64,000 nt of DNA from Thermomonas sp. (GTDB lineage Bacteria > Pseudomonadota > Gammaproteobacteria > Xanthomonadales > Xanthomonadaceae): assembly GCF_023953935.1 (NCBI RefSeq), contig NZ_JAMLIW010000009.1, positions 60,611 through 124,610 of the forward strand, read 5' to 3'. Below the pieces are notes generated by a model. That model had not been told where the DNA came from. It did not search any database and worked only from the letters and a program-made list of their open reading frames with translations. A program made the translations under genes and the position numbers. This document shows, piece after piece, positions 37,221 to 46,994 of this stretch; positions within the stretch are counted from its first letter, which is position 1, and each line of letters starts with the position of its first letter.

Positions 37221-38312
37221 TCAGACGTTGAAGCGGAAATGCAGGACATCCCCTTCCTGCACCCGGTATTCCTTGCCCTCGAGCCGCAAGCGGCCGGCGT
37301 CGCGGGCACCGGCTTCGCCTCGATACTTGATGTAGTCGTCGTAGCCGATCGTTTCGGCGCGGATGAAGCCCTTCTCGAAATCGGTATGGATCACGGCGGC
37401 GGCCTGCGGCGCGGTGGAACCGGCCCTGACCGTCCAGGCGCGCACTTCCTTCACGCCGGCGGTGAAATAGGTTTGCAGCCCGAGCAGGGTGTAGGCGGCG
37501 CGGATCACCCGGTTCAGGCCAGGCTCGCCCAGCCCCATGTCGGCGAGGAAGACATCCCGGTCGGCCTCGTCCATCTGGCTCAATTCTTCCTCGATCGCGG
37601 CGCATACCGGCACCACCTGCGCGCCTTCGGCCTGGGCGCGAGCGCGCACGGCGTCGAGGTGCGGGTTGCCCTCGAAGCCGTCTTCGAGCACGTTGGCGAC
37701 GTACATCACCGGCTTGAGAGTGAGCAGGAACAGGTCGCGGATCGCTTCGCGACCCTCGTCGTCGAGCTCGGCCATGCGCGCCGGCTTGCCCTGATCGAGC
37801 ACCGCCTGCAGCGCGTGCAGGACGGTGAGCCGCGCCTTGGCGTCCTTGTCGCCACTCTTGGCGACGCGCTCGACGCGCGCAATCGCCTTGGCCACGCTGT
37901 CGAGATCGGCCAGGGCCAATTCGGTGTCGATGGTCTCGATGTCGGCGATCGGATCGACCCGGTTGGCGACGTGGATCACGTCGGGATGCTCGAAGCAGCG
38001 CACCACGTGGCAGATCGCATCGACCTCGCGGATGTGCGAGAGGAACTTGTTGCCCAGGCCCTCGCCGCTGGCGGCGCCCGCGACCAGCCCGGCGATGTCG
38101 ACGAACTCGACCGCCGTCGGCACCACCTTCTGCGGCTTGACGATCTCGGCCAACGCGTTCAGGCGCAGATCCGGCACCGGCACCACGCCGACGTTCGGCT
38201 CGATCGTGCAAAAGGGGAAGTTGGCCGCCGCGATGCCGGCCTTGGTCAGCGCGTTGAAGAGCGTGGACTTGCCGACGTTCGGCAGCCCGACGATGCCGCA
38301 TTTGATGCCCAT
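37221..38312 (-). CDS. ychF: Redox-regulated ATPase YchF (Obg-family GTPase fold)
   Basis: A 363-residue P-loop protein of the Obg family that prefers ATP and associates with the ribosome. G1 is [12 protein letters not shown] (8-19), a coiled segment follows, and the C-terminal TGS domain ends [11 protein letters not shown]. Length is standard. A heptamer-repeat element begins 10 nt upstream of the ATG, and no Shine-Dalgarno is visible in the gap. Downstream is the gene-poor 36.7-37.2 kb gap. Confidence 0.97.
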   Translation of the reverse strand: MGIKCGIVGLPNVGKSTLFNALTKAGIAAANFPFCTIEPNVGVVPVPDLRLNALAEIVKPQKVVPTAVEFVDIAGLVAGAASGEGLGNKFLSHIREVDAICHVVRCFEHPDVIHVANRVDPIADIETIDTELALADLDSVAKAIARVERVAKSGDKDAKARLTVLHALQAVLDQGKPARMAELDDEGREAIRDLFLLTLKPVMYVANVLEDGFEGNPHLDAVRARAQAEGAQVVPVCAAIEEELSQMDEADRDVFLADMGLGEPGLNRVIRAAYTLLGLQTYFTAGVKEVRAWTVRAGSTAPQAAAVIHTDFEKGFIRAETIGYDDYIKYRGEAGARDAGRLRLEGKEYRVQEGDVLHFRFNV

Positions 38313-38321
38313 GGGAAGCCC

Positions 38322-38415
38322 GTGATTGGTGATTGGATAGAACCGTGATTGGTGATTCGTGATTCGTGATTGGATGTAGGCTCTCGCGAATCACCAATCA
38401 CCAATCACCAATCAC
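38322..38415. repeat. Inverted heptamer-repeat element A
   Basis: The left arm has GTGATTG/GTGATTC units (38322-38373), the centre is a unique 14-nt stretch, and the right arm is four AATCAC(C) units (38388-38415). The arms are complementary and can fold into a long hairpin. It occupies the whole ychF-pth gap, and its edge supplies the TGA stop codon of pth. Confidence 0.9.
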
Positions 38416-38996
38416 GCCCGCGTGTGCAAGCGCTTCATCGCCTCCGGGAAGTTGCCTGCCACCGCCAGTGGCAGCACGTCCTCGGCGGCACTGATGGCTT
38501 CCAGCATCGCGGCCTCGTCGCTGCCGCTGGGGCGTCCGAGCACCCAGGGCACCACCAGCTCCTGCCGTCCCGGTCCGGGATGGCCGATGCCGATCCGCAG
38601 CCGATGGAAGCGCCCATGCCCCAACAGGCGAATGGTGTCGCGCAGGCCGTTCTGGCCGCCGTGTCCACCGTCGAACTTGAGCCGGGCCGCGCCCGGCGGC
38701 AGGTCGAGGTCGTCGTGGGCGATCAGCATTTCTTCCGGCTCGATCTTCCAGAACCGCAGCGCGGCGGTGATCGACTTGCCGGACAGGTTCATGAAGGTCA
38801 TCGGCTTGAGCAGCCGCACCGGCTGGTCGTCGATGGTCGCTTGCGCGACCGCGCCGAACAGTTTGCCTTCGGCGGTGAAGCCCACGCCCAGGCGCAAGGC
38901 CAGCGCATCGATGAACCAGAACCCGGCGTTGTGCCGGGACCTGAGGTGTTCCGGCCCGGGGTTGCCGAGGCCGACGATCAAGCGCAGTCCTGCCAT
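38412..38996 (-). CDS. pth: Peptidyl-tRNA hydrolase
   Basis: A 194-residue monomeric enzyme that releases peptides from prematurely dissociated peptidyl-tRNA. Catalytic residues are visible: Asn in VGLGNPG, His in SRHNAGFWF, Asn in MTFMNLSG and Asp in HDDLDLPPG. ATG 38996 is chosen as the family start (MAGLRLIVGLGNPG). The last codons read into the heptamer repeat, whose TGATTGG supplies the stop, so the natural C-terminus may have been shortened or changed by repeat growth. Confidence 0.97.
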   Translation of the reverse strand: MAGLRLIVGLGNPGPEHLRSRHNAGFWFIDALALRLGVGFTAEGKLFGAVAQATIDDQPVRLLKPMTFMNLSGKSITAALRFWKIEPEEMLIAHDDLDLPPGAARLKFDGGHGGQNGLRDTIRLLGHGRFHRLRIGIGHPGPGRQELVVPWVLGRPSGSDEAAMLEAISAAEDVLPLAVAGNFPEAMKRLHTRA

Positions 38997-39101
38997 CCGA
39001 CGTGACTCCGCACGCAAGCCTGGCGCGCGCCCGTCCCGGCGATGGCGCACGCGAGCGCGCCATGCCGGAGGCCGGGCCCGGGCCGGGCCGGCGCCGCGGG
39101 A

Positions 39102-39761
39102 TTACTTCGCGTCGTCCTTCTTGGCCGCCTTGGTGGCCGGCACTTCGGCGGCCGCCGGCGCCGCGGTGTCTTCAGCCGCCTCTTCCTTGGCATGCTTGGC
39201 CACGACCACGGCGACGTCGTATTCCTTGCCGAGCTTGAGCGCGGGAATTTCGACACCTGCCGGCAGCTTCAGCTTGGACAGGTGGACCACGCCGCCCACG
39301 GCCAGCTCCGACAGATCGACCGTGATCGCATCCGGCAGGTCCTTGGGCAAGCAGCTGATTTCGACTTCGGTCAGCTCGTGCATGATGACCACGCCACCGG
39401 TCTTGCCCGCCGGCGACTTCTCCTGGTTCAGGAACCGCAGCTGCACCTTGGTGCGCAGGGCCTCGTTGGCGTCCACGCGCTGGAAATCCAGATGCATGAT
39501 CAGCTGCTTGTAGGGATGGCGCTGCATGTCGCGCAGGAGCACCTGCTCGACCTTGCCGTCGATGTCCAGGTCCAGCAGCGAAGCGTAGAACCACTCCTGC
39601 TGGCTGGCCAGCCAGATCTGCTCATGCTCGATCTGGATCGGCTGCGGAGCGGACTTGCCGCCGTAAACGATGGCCGGAAGCTGGGCCGCACGGCGCAGGC
39701 GGCGGCTCGCACCCTTCCCCTCGACGTTGCGGCCGGAAGCCTTGATGACGTGTTGTGACAT
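39102..39761 (-). CDS. rplY: 50S ribosomal protein L25 (CTC form)
   Basis: A 219-residue long-form L25 (TL5/CTC family) that binds 5S rRNA through its N-terminal beta-barrel (about 5-95) and has a second beta domain (about 100-190). The tail is Ala/Glu/Lys-rich. ATG 39761 gives MSQHVIKASGRNVEGKGASR. It stands between pth and prs on the same strand, each separated by a distinct gap; the prs-rplY gap holds repeat element B. Confidence 0.96.
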   Translation of the reverse strand: MSQHVIKASGRNVEGKGASRRLRRAAQLPAIVYGGKSAPQPIQIEHEQIWLASQQEWFYASLLDLDIDGKVEQVLLRDMQRHPYKQLIMHLDFQRVDANEALRTKVQLRFLNQEKSPAGKTGGVVIMHELTEVEISCLPKDLPDAITVDLSELAVGGVVHLSKLKLPAGVEIPALKLGKEYDVAVVVAKHAKEEAAEDTAAPAAAEVPATKAAKKDDAK

Positions 39762-39844
39762 GGTATTGACTCACTCTTGTTGCAATGGAACCGCCTCGCG
39801 GCGGAGAAAACACTCACCCGCGACCAGGTGAGTGGGGTGGAAAC

Positions 39845-39986
39845 GTGATTCGTGATTCGTGATTCGTGATTGGAAAGAGCCAGAGCAGCTTTTGCGAATC
39901 ACCAATCACCAATCACCAATCACCAATCACCAATCACCAATCACCAATCACCAATCACCAATCACCAATCACCAATCACCAATCAC
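39845..39986. repeat. Inverted heptamer-repeat element B
   Basis: The left arm has four GTGATT(C/G)-type units (39845-39873). A 22-nt core follows (39874-39895), then a right arm of twelve exact AATCACC copies plus a partial one (39897-39986). The core is identical to that of element C. The long right arm shows copy-number expansion. Confidence 0.93.
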
Positions 39987-39990
39987 GTGC

Positions 39991-40011
39991 ACGTCGACTT
40001 TCAGTCGACGT
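39991..40011 (-). terminator. Hairpin across the prs stop codon
   Basis: ACGTCGAC (39991-39998) and GTCGACGT (40004-40011) form an 8-bp perfect stem with a 5-nt loop that contains part of the prs TGA. No T-run follows, so it may stabilise the prs mRNA end rather than terminate. Confidence 0.4.
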
Positions 40012-40960
40012 ACAAAGAGCTGACCGACTCGCCGAAGGCCATCCGGCGGATGGTTTCGGCCAGCAGCTCGGCGACGCTGAGTTGACGGATCTTGCCGCAG
40101 GCCAGCGCGGCAGCGGACAGGCGGATGGTGTCGGTGACCACCAGCTCATCCAGTGACGACTTGCCCAGGTTGTCCAGCGCCGCGCCCGACAGCACCGGGT
40201 GCACGCAGTAGGCCACCACCTTGCGCGCGCCGCGCTCCTTCAGCGCGTTGGCGGCGGCGCACAGGGTGCCGGCGGTATCGACGATGTCATCGACCAGCAC
40301 GCAGGTCTTGCCTTCGACGTCACCGATGATGTTCATCACGGTGGCAACGTTGGCGCGCGGGCGGCGCTTGTCGATGATGGCCAGCTCCGCATCATCGAGG
40401 CGTTTGGCGATCGCGCGCGCGCGCACCACGCCGCCGACGTCGGGAGAGACCACGATCACCCCTTCGGTGCCGTGCACGCGCCAGATGTCGGCCAACAGCA
40501 GCGGCGAGGCATAGACGTTGTCGACCGGGATGTCGAAGAAACCCTGGATCTGGTCGGCGTGCAGGTCCACCGTCAGCACCCGGTCGGTGTCCACCGCGCT
40601 GAACATCTTGGCCGCCACCTTGGCGGTGATCGGCACCCGCGAGGAGCGCGGGCGGCGGTCCTGACGGGCGTAGCCGAAGTACGGCACCACCGCCGTCACG
40701 CTGGCCGCCGAAGCGCGCTTGAGCGCGTCGATCAGCACCAGCAGTTCCATGAAATTCTCGGCGGTCGGCGCGCTGGTGGGCTGGATGACGTAGACCTCCT
40801 GCCGGCGCACGCTCTCCTCGATCTCGACCTGCACCTCGCCGTCAGAGAACCGGCTGACCAACGCCTTGCCCGGGCGCACGCCCAGCTCATGGCACACCGA
40901 TTCGGCCAGTGGCCGATTGGCGTTGCCGGAGAACACCAGCAGATTGGGGCTGTCTTGCAT
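40001..40960 (-). CDS. prs: Ribose-phosphate pyrophosphokinase
   Basis: Makes PRPP from ribose 5-phosphate and ATP for nucleotide, His and Trp synthesis. The 319-residue length is standard. Visible are [19 protein letters not shown], the flexible KRRPRAN loop and the PRPP-binding [16 protein letters not shown] 40960 is the only sensible start, but the 5' side from 4 nt upstream is heptamer repeat element C and contains no Shine-Dalgarno, which is unusual for so central a gene. Confidence 0.97.
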   Translation of the reverse strand: MQDSPNLLVFSGNANRPLAESVCHELGVRPGKALVSRFSDGEVQVEIEESVRRQEVYVIQPTSAPTAENFMELLVLIDALKRASAASVTAVVPYFGYARQDRRPRSSRVPITAKVAAKMFSAVDTDRVLTVDLHADQIQGFFDIPVDNVYASPLLLADIWRVHGTEGVIVVSPDVGGVVRARAIAKRLDDAELAIIDKRRPRANVATVMNIIGDVEGKTCVLVDDIVDTAGTLCAAANALKERGARKVVAYCVHPVLSGAALDNLGKSSLDELVVTDTIRLSAAALACGKIRQLSVAELLAETIRRMAFGESVSSLYVD

Positions 40961-40964
40961 GACG

Positions 40965-41086
40965 GTGATTCGGGATTAGTGATTCGGGATTAGTGATTCG
41001 GGATTAGTGATTCGTGATTGGTGATTCGTGATTGGAAAGAGCCAGAGCAGCTTTTGCGAATCACCAATCACCAATCACGAATCACC
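40965..41086. repeat. Inverted heptamer-repeat element C
   Basis: The left arm alternates GTGATTCGGGATTA units then GTGATTCG/GTGATTGG (40965-41035). The 22-nt core (41036-41057) is identical to that of element B, and the right arm has AATCACC/AATCACG units (41059-41086). It fills the gap between prs and tRNA-Gln. Confidence 0.93.
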
Positions 41087-41093
41087 AACAAAC

Positions 41094-41169
41094 TGGCAGG
41101 GGCGGCAGGATTCGAACCTGCGCATGCCAGGATCAAAACCTGGTGCCTTAACCGCTTGGCGACGCCCCT
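41094..41169 (-). tRNA. tRNA-Gln (anticodon TTG)
   Basis: A 76-nt cloverleaf with encoded CCA and discriminator G. The acceptor AGGGGCG pairs with CGCCCCT; the anticodon stem CCAGG/CCTGG encloses TTTTGAT, anticodon TTG, reading CAA. Its first 22 nt overlap the 3' end of ispE on the same strand. Confidence 0.96.
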
Positions 41170-42041
41170 GTGGTGTATTGCGCCACTGCATCCAGCAATG
41201 GCGACCTGTCCGCGCCGCGCGCCAGCCGGGCGTTGATGCCCGCCGGCAGCGCCGCCAGCGCCTGCTGCGCGGATTGCCGATCGGCAAATTCCACGAAGCA
41301 GCCGCTGCCCGAACCCGTCAAACGCGGCCGGCCGATGCCTGAAAGCGCCGCGAACAGGGCCTCGACGGCCGGTTCACGATGCCGCAGCACCGGCTCGAAC
41401 GCATTGCCGAGCTCGGCTCCGGAAAGAAAGCTGGCTATTGTCGCGGGCGGCGCATCGCGCGTCAAATCAGCGGCCTGGAACAATTCAGCGGTTCCGGCAT
41501 GAACGCCGGGGCTGGCCAGCAGGTACCAGGCTGGTGCCAGCTCCAGCGCATACAGCCGCTCGCCGATGCCCTCGGCCCAGGCATTGCGGCCCCGCACGAA
41601 CACCGGCACGTCGGCCCCGAGGGTTTGGCCCAATGCCGCCAGCCGTTCTTCGTCCAGGCCCAGGCCCCAAAGCCTGTCCAGCGCAACCAGAACGGTGGCC
41701 GCATCCGAAGATCCGCCGCCGAAGCCGCCGCCCATCGGAATGCGTTTTTCGACGGCAATCTCCGCTCCTAACTGCGTGCTGGACGACGTTTGCAGCAATT
41801 TCGCCGCCCGGACCGTCAAATCCTCCGCCTCAGCGACCCCGGAGACCGGACGACCGACGCGCAGGATGTGGCCATCTTCACGCGGGCGCAGATGCACGGT
41901 GTCGCCCCAGTCCAGCAACCGGAACACGGTCTGCAGTTCATGGTAGCCATCGATCCGCCGCCCGCTGATGCGCAGGAACAGGTTGAGCTTGGCCGGTGCC
42001 GGCCAGGCGCTCCAGCCGTCGGCGGCGGCAAACGCGCTCAT
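41148..42041 (-). CDS. ispE: 4-diphosphocytidyl-2-C-methyl-D-erythritol kinase
   Basis: Fourth enzyme of the MEP isoprenoid pathway; phosphorylates CDP-ME with ATP. The 297 residues belong to the GHMP kinase family: [15 protein letters not shown] near the start, [17 protein letters not shown] loop, and [12 protein letters not shown] near the C-terminus. Start ATG 42041 overlaps the lolB stop by 4 nt. The last seven codons (TGASPSG) and the TAA stop lie inside tRNA-Gln. With dxs it gives the window two MEP-pathway genes. Confidence 0.95.
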   Translation of the reverse strand: MSAFAAADGWSAWPAPAKLNLFLRISGRRIDGYHELQTVFRLLDWGDTVHLRPREDGHILRVGRPVSGVAEAEDLTVRAAKLLQTSSSTQLGAEIAVEKRIPMGGGFGGGSSDAATVLVALDRLWGLGLDEERLAALGQTLGADVPVFVRGRNAWAEGIGERLYALELAPAWYLLASPGVHAGTAELFQAADLTRDAPPATIASFLSGAELGNAFEPVLRHREPAVEALFAALSGIGRPRLTGSGSGCFVEFADRQSAQQALAALPAGINARLARGADRSPLLDAVAQYTTGASPSG

Positions 42042-42679
42042 TCCGCCGTCCAGCGCTCCACCGCCAGCCGCACGTGGTCCGCGCCGCGGCTGGCGAACAC
42101 CCGCGCCGGCATGACTTGGCCGCTGCCAGGGTCCGCTTGCCGGCCTTCGTATTCGATCGTCCATCCGCCTTGCAGGATGCGTCGCGGCAGGCCGTCATTG
42201 CCGAATTCGATCTGCGCCGGCCCGAACGTGCCCGGTGCAGCGGCCACCGCCCGCAGCCAGCAGCCCAGCGCCGCGATGGGCACATCCCAGCCGGTGCTGT
42301 TGCGCACCAAATCAGCCGCGTCCGGGCCGCCCAGCGCGGCGCCGGAAGCGCCCTGCAAGCGTGCGCCAGCGGCATCGACATCCAGTGTCCAACTCTGGCG
42401 GCTAATCGGCGCCGACAGTTCCAGATGCAGCACGCCGGCGCCCTGCGACCAGAGGATGCGCCCGCTGCCGCCGTCGCGACCGTTGGACAGCGCCACCCGC
42501 CCGCTCAGGCCCCAGCGCGGTGCGGTGCAGTCGCCATTGGCCAACCCGAGCGCCGCCGCGCGGGCCTGCTGCAAGGCCGCCGCATCCGCTGCGGTGCCGA
42601 CGGCAGCTGGCGCCGTCGGCAGCGTGCGGCAACCGGCCATCAGGAGCGCGGCCAATGCGAGTGCGAGCGGCTTGCTCAC
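42038..42679 (-). CDS. lolB: Outer-membrane lipoprotein localisation protein LolB
   Basis: A 213-residue lipoprotein that accepts lipoproteins from LolA and inserts them in the outer membrane. The lipobox LLMAGC is at about 13-18. The fold motifs [20 protein letters not shown] and HLELSAPI match LolB. It lies in the usual place before ispE and overlaps both neighbours by 4 nt, so TPR gene-lolB-ispE are translationally coupled. Confidence 0.93.
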   Translation of the reverse strand: MSKPLALALAALLMAGCRTLPTAPAAVGTAADAAALQQARAAALGLANGDCTAPRWGLSGRVALSNGRDGGSGRILWSQGAGVLHLELSAPISRQSWTLDVDAAGARLQGASGAALGGPDAADLVRNSTGWDVPIAALGCWLRAVAAAPGTFGPAQIEFGNDGLPRRILQGGWTIEYEGRQADPGSGQVMPARVFASRGADHVRLAVERWTAE

Positions 42680-44373
42680 GCACCGGTTTCCTGCAGCGCG
42701 CGCAGCAGCGATCGATTCTCGGGATCGAGCTTGCGCGCCTCATCGAAATAACGGCGCGCCTCGTCCTTGTCGCCCAGGACCCACAGCACCTGCGCCAGGT
42801 GGCTGGCGATGTCCGGATCCTTCTGCAGCGCGTAGGCGCGGCGCAGGTAGTCGAGCGCCTCGGTCCTGCGACCAAGCTTGAACAACACCCAGCCATAGCT
42901 GTCGGTGATCGCGGCGTTGCCGGGGTCGGCCACCCGCGCGCGGTCGATCAGCTCGAGCGCCTCGCGATAACGGGTGGTGCGATCGGCCAGGGTGTAGCCC
43001 AGCGCGTTGAGGGTGGCGACGTTGTCCGGTTCGATCACGAGGATGCGGCGGAAGTCGGCCTCGGCCTTGGCGATCTCGTCCTGCCGTTCCCACATGATCG
43101 CGCGCGCGTAGAGGAGATCGAGGTTGTCCGGGAACGCGGCCAGCGCGCGGGCGAAGGCCTCGCGTTCACCGGGCACGTCCTTGTCCTTGTGGCGCAGGTC
43201 GGCTTCCAGCTGGTAGCCATTGCGGCGCGCGTCGTCGTCCAGCGCGGCGTCCGCCTCGATGGCATGCAGCGCCGCATAGGCTGCCTCCTTGTCCCCCTTT
43301 GCATGCAGGACATTGGCGCGGCGCAGACGCACCTGCGACTGCAGGCGCTCGCCCGGCACGCTGGCGTACCAGGACAGCGCCTCGTCGTAGTGCTTGAGCA
43401 GTTCTGCAATCTGGCCCAGCAGGAGCCGCCGCAGCGGGTTGGGATTGGTCGCGCCGCGCTTGAGCTCCGCGTACAGCGCGCCCAGCCCCGCCGTGTCGCC
43501 GGCCTTGTCAAGCAGGAGCGCGCGCTGGGCATAGCTGGATTCGTCCTGTTCCCCACGGGCCAGAACCTCCGCCGCCTTGGCCGGGTCGCCCAGCGCGTCG
43601 TACTCGCCGGCCAGCGCCCAGCGCAGGTTCGGCACCAGCCGCGCCGGCTCATCCAGCGCCGCCAGCACCTTGCGCGCCTCATCGAGCTTCCCGGACTGGC
43701 GCAGCAGCTGCGCCCGCAGCAACGCCACCCGCGGATCGTCGGGAAACCGCGTCACGACCTGCGCCACGATCCGGTCAACCAGCGGCTGCTGGTCGAGCCG
43801 TTCGGCCAGACCGCCATAGCCCAACCAGGCCCCAAGATCGTTCGGCAACACGCCGCCGTCGATGGCGTCCCCCAGCAGCCTGACGACCAGCTTGGGCTGC
43901 TTGCCGACCGCACCGGCCAGCGCCGCCAACGCCATCTGCCAGTTGCCATCGGCATACAGGGCACCCAGCTGGCGGCGGGCGTCCGCCGATCGGCCCGCGC
44001 GCAGCGCCAGGCTGGCGGCCAGCATGTGCTGGTCGGGCGTGGGCTGCGGGGCCAGCGCATGCCAGGTGTCCCAGGCCTGGCGCGCCAGGCTGTCCGCGTC
44101 GGCCAGCAGGGCGATGCGGGTTGCACGCTCGGCCAGCACGGGATCGCCGGCGGCCCGCGCCGCGTCGAGATAATGGCGCGCCGCCTCGGGAAGCTGCCCG
44201 CCCTGCAGCGCAAACTCGCCGGCCATGGAGGCTTCCATCGGATCCACGACCGGCCCGGCAACGGGCCTGGCCAGCCCCGCGTCATGGGCACAGGCGGCCA
44301 GCAAGCTCAGCCAGACGGCCAGCAGGACGAACCGCGAAATCAGGCGCAAGCCGGGATGCTGCGGGACAGTCAT
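42676..44373 (-). CDS. Tetratricopeptide-repeat lipoprotein upstream of lolB
   Basis: A 565-residue envelope protein with a lipoprotein signal (lipobox SLLAAC near residue 28) and many TPR units from about 50 to 560, the last ones canonical (LNALGYTLADRTTRYREALE; DSYGWVLFKLGRRTEALDYL). In related genomes the same TPR gene sits before lolB, suggesting a scaffold role in envelope biogenesis. ATG 44373 is chosen because it starts the signal peptide. Divergent from hemA. Confidence 0.88.
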   Translation of the reverse strand: MTVPQHPGLRLISRFVLLAVWLSLLAACAHDAGLARPVAGPVVDPMEASMAGEFALQGGQLPEAARHYLDAARAAGDPVLAERATRIALLADADSLARQAWDTWHALAPQPTPDQHMLAASLALRAGRSADARRQLGALYADGNWQMALAALAGAVGKQPKLVVRLLGDAIDGGVLPNDLGAWLGYGGLAERLDQQPLVDRIVAQVVTRFPDDPRVALLRAQLLRQSGKLDEARKVLAALDEPARLVPNLRWALAGEYDALGDPAKAAEVLARGEQDESSYAQRALLLDKAGDTAGLGALYAELKRGATNPNPLRRLLLGQIAELLKHYDEALSWYASVPGERLQSQVRLRRANVLHAKGDKEAAYAALHAIEADAALDDDARRNGYQLEADLRHKDKDVPGEREAFARALAAFPDNLDLLYARAIMWERQDEIAKAEADFRRILVIEPDNVATLNALGYTLADRTTRYREALELIDRARVADPGNAAITDSYGWVLFKLGRRTEALDYLRRAYALQKDPDIASHLAQVLWVLGDKDEARRYFDEARKLDPENRSLLRALQETGA

Positions 44374-44470
44374 GGGTTCGACGCTACAATGCACGGTTGG
44401 ACTGTCAGCTTAACCCACGCACCCGCACGGATCAGCGCCCACCCCGCGACCGGCCACGCCTCCACGATCC

Positions 44471-45811
44471 ATGAGCCTGCATCTCCTCGGCATCAACCAC
44501 CAAACCGCGCCGGTTTCCCTGCGCGAGAAGGTGGCGTTCACGCCGGAAACGCTGGCGCCCGCGCTGGCTTCGCTGCACGCCCTGCCCGAGGTCAGCGAGG
44601 TGGTGCTGCTGTCCACCTGCAACCGCACCGAGGTCTACGCGCAGGCCAATGGCAGCGACCTTCCGCTGATCGACTGGCTGGCGACCCATCCGGCCACTGG
44701 CGCCCCGCCCGGGCCGGAACTGCGCAATTACCTGTATCGCCACCGCGATGCCGACGCGGTGCGGCACCTGTTCCGGGTCGCCAGCGGGCTGGATTCGCTG
44801 GTGCTGGGCGAGCCGCAGATCCTCGGCCAGGTCAAGCAGGCCTGGACCGCCGCGCGCGCCGCCGGCGCGCTGGGCGGATCGCTCGATCGCCTGTTCCAGC
44901 AGGCTTTCGCCACCGCCAAGCACGCCCGCACCGATACCCGGATCGGCGCCCACCCGGTGTCGGTGGCCTCCACCGCCGTGCATCTGGCCCAGCGCAACTT
45001 CGCGCGGATGGAGGACTCCACGGTGCTGCTGGTCGGTGCCGGCGAAACCATCGAACTGGCTGCCCGCCATGTGGCCGAAGCCCGCGCCAAGCGCCTGCTG
45101 ATCGCCAATCGCACCCTGGCCCATGCGCAGGAACTGGCCAGCCGCCATGGCGGCTTCGCGCTGCCGCTGGACGAACTGGAACGCCACCTTGCCGAGGCCG
45201 ACGTGGTGATCTCCGCCACCGCCAGTCGAGCCACCATCCTGCAGCGCCCGCAGGTGGAACGCGCCCTGCAAGCGCGCCGCCATCGCCCCATGCTGCTGCT
45301 CGATCTGGCCGTTCCGCGCGACATCGACAGCAGCATCGGCGATCTGCGCGACGTGTTCCTGTACACCATCGACGATCTCGAGCACGTCATCGAGGACAAC
45401 CGCCGCAGCCGTCGCGAGGCTGCCGAACAGGCCGAGGTCATCATCGACCTGCACGCGGCACGCTTCATCGAGCAACTGCAGGCCAGCGGCCGCAAGCAAC
45501 CCTTGCTGCACCTGCGCGCCCACGGCGAAGCGGCCCGTGCCGAAGCGCTGGCCAAGGCCCGCCGCCAGCTTGCCGCGGGTTTGCCGGCCGAACAGGCGCT
45601 GGAGCTGCTGGCGCATACCCTCACCAACCGCCTGCTGCACGCGCCAACCGTGGCCCTGCGCGAGGCCGCGCTGCACGGCGATGCCGAGCTGGCGCGGGCG
45701 GCGGAAAAGCTGTTCCCGGATCCGGCCAGCGCCGGCACCGGCTTGCACGCACCACCAAGCGACAACGCGCAAGACCCGGGCCTGCCCGTCGATCCATCGC
45801 CCCATGCTTGA
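44471..45811 (+). CDS. hemA: Glutamyl-tRNA reductase
   Basis: First committed step of C5 haem synthesis: reduces glutamyl-tRNA to glutamate-1-semialdehyde with NADPH. The 446 residues include the catalytic Cys in [12 protein letters not shown] (about 50), [14 protein letters not shown], the NADPH fold ([12 protein letters not shown]) and the C-terminal dimerisation helix. A TACAAT element lies at 44384-44389, 81 nt upstream. The stop overlaps the prfA start by 8 nt, a common gammaproteobacterial order. Confidence 0.97.
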   Translation: MSLHLLGINHQTAPVSLREKVAFTPETLAPALASLHALPEVSEVVLLSTCNRTEVYAQANGSDLPLIDWLATHPATGAPPGPELRNYLYRHRDADAVRHLFRVASGLDSLVLGEPQILGQVKQAWTAARAAGALGGSLDRLFQQAFATAKHARTDTRIGAHPVSVASTAVHLAQRNFARMEDSTVLLVGAGETIELAARHVAEARAKRLLIANRTLAHAQELASRHGGFALPLDELERHLAEADVVISATASRATILQRPQVERALQARRHRPMLLLDLAVPRDIDSSIGDLRDVFLYTIDDLEHVIEDNRRSRREAAEQAEVIIDLHAARFIEQLQASGRKQPLLHLRAHGEAARAEALAKARRQLAAGLPAEQALELLAHTLTNRLLHAPTVALREAALHGDAELARAAEKLFPDPASAGTGLHAPPSDNAQDPGLPVDPSPHA

Positions 45812-46889
45812 TTCCCTGCGCCGCAAACTCGAAGCGCTGCGCGAGCGGCGCGAAGAGCTCGAGCGCCTGCTCGCCGAACCGGGGCTGGGCAACCACCCCG
45901 AGCGCCTGCGCGAGCTGTCACGCGAATTTTCCGCACTGCAGCCGCTGGCCGACGCGCTGGCGGCCGAATCACGCACGCGCGCCGACCTCGCGGCAGCCGA
46001 GGCGATGCGCGGCGACCCGGAACTGCGCGAACTGGCCGAGGAGGAAATCCGTTCGACACAAGCGCGGCTGCTTGTGCTGGAACGCGAACTGCTGGCGCAA
46101 CTGGTCCCCCGGGACGCCCGCGACGATGGCGGGCTGTACCTGGAAGTGCGCGCCGGCACCGGCGGCGACGAGGCGGCGCTGTTCGCCGGCGACCTGTTCC
46201 GGATGTATTCCCGCTACGCGGAACGCCGCGGCTGGCGGGTCGAAGTCGAATCCGCCAACCCCGGCGAGCACGGCGGCTACAAGGAGATCGTCGCCCGCAT
46301 CGAAGGCCGCGGCGCCTATGCCTGCCTGAAGTACGAATCCGGCACCCACCGCGTGCAGCGCGTGCCCGTCACCGAGGCGCAGGGGCGCATCCACACCTCG
46401 GCCGCCACCGTCGCCATCTTCGCGCTGGAAACCGAAAGCACCGATGTCGCGATCAACCCGTCCGACCTGAAGATCGACACCTTCCGGTCCTCGGGCGCCG
46501 GCGGCCAGCACGTCAACAAGACCGAATCGGCCATCCGCATCACCCACCTGCCCAGCGGGCTGGTGGTGGAATCCCAGACCGAGCGCAGCCAGCACGCCAA
46601 CCGCGAAACCGCGATGAAGCGCCTGCACGCGATGCTGGCCGAAGCCGAGCTGGAACGGCGCGCGCTGGCCACCGCCGCCGACCGGAAATTGCAGGTGGGC
46701 AGCGGCGATCGCAGCCAGCGCATCCGCACCTACAACTTCCCGCAGGGCCGGATCACCGACCATCGGGTCGACGGCCTGACCCTGTACGACTTGCCGAACA
46801 TCCTCGAAGGCGATCTCACCGCACTGATCGAACGCCTGCAGCAGGAGCATCAGGCAGAAGCGCTGGCGGAACTGGCGCGGACCAGCTGA
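45804..46889 (+). CDS. prfA: Peptide chain release factor 1
   Basis: A 361-residue factor that terminates translation at UAA and UAG. The stop-codon-reading tripeptide is PVT (in [13 protein letters not shown]), a variant of the RF1 PxT motif, and the hydrolysis motif GGQ is in [18 protein letters not shown] 45804 overlaps the hemA stop by 8 nt. No prmC gene follows; an XRE-type gene comes next instead. Confidence 0.97.
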   Translation: MLDSLRRKLEALRERREELERLLAEPGLGNHPERLRELSREFSALQPLADALAAESRTRADLAAAEAMRGDPELRELAEEEIRSTQARLLVLERELLAQLVPRDARDDGGLYLEVRAGTGGDEAALFAGDLFRMYSRYAERRGWRVEVESANPGEHGGYKEIVARIEGRGAYACLKYESGTHRVQRVPVTEAQGRIHTSAATVAIFALETESTDVAINPSDLKIDTFRSSGAGGQHVNKTESAIRITHLPSGLVVESQTERSQHANRETAMKRLHAMLAEAELERRALATAADRKLQVGSGDRSQRIRTYNFPQGRITDHRVDGLTLYDLPNILEGDLTALIERLQQEHQAEALAELARTS

Positions 46890-46994
46890 AGCACCGACCG
46901 GCACCCGAACCCGGGCCGACGGCGGTCAACTCCCTTGGCGATCACACCGCGCGCGGCCTACACTCGGACGCAGTCCGCCGAGGGAGTGTCCAGG

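Noticed and set aside
39845-39986. CRISPR array
   Set aside because: Repeat units are 7 bp and directly adjacent, with no spacers and no cas genes.
42520-46329. Very long plus-strand open frame spanning the TPR, hemA and prfA genes
   Set aside because: Its translation is Arg/Ala/Pro-rich without domains and it overlaps recognised genes in other frames.
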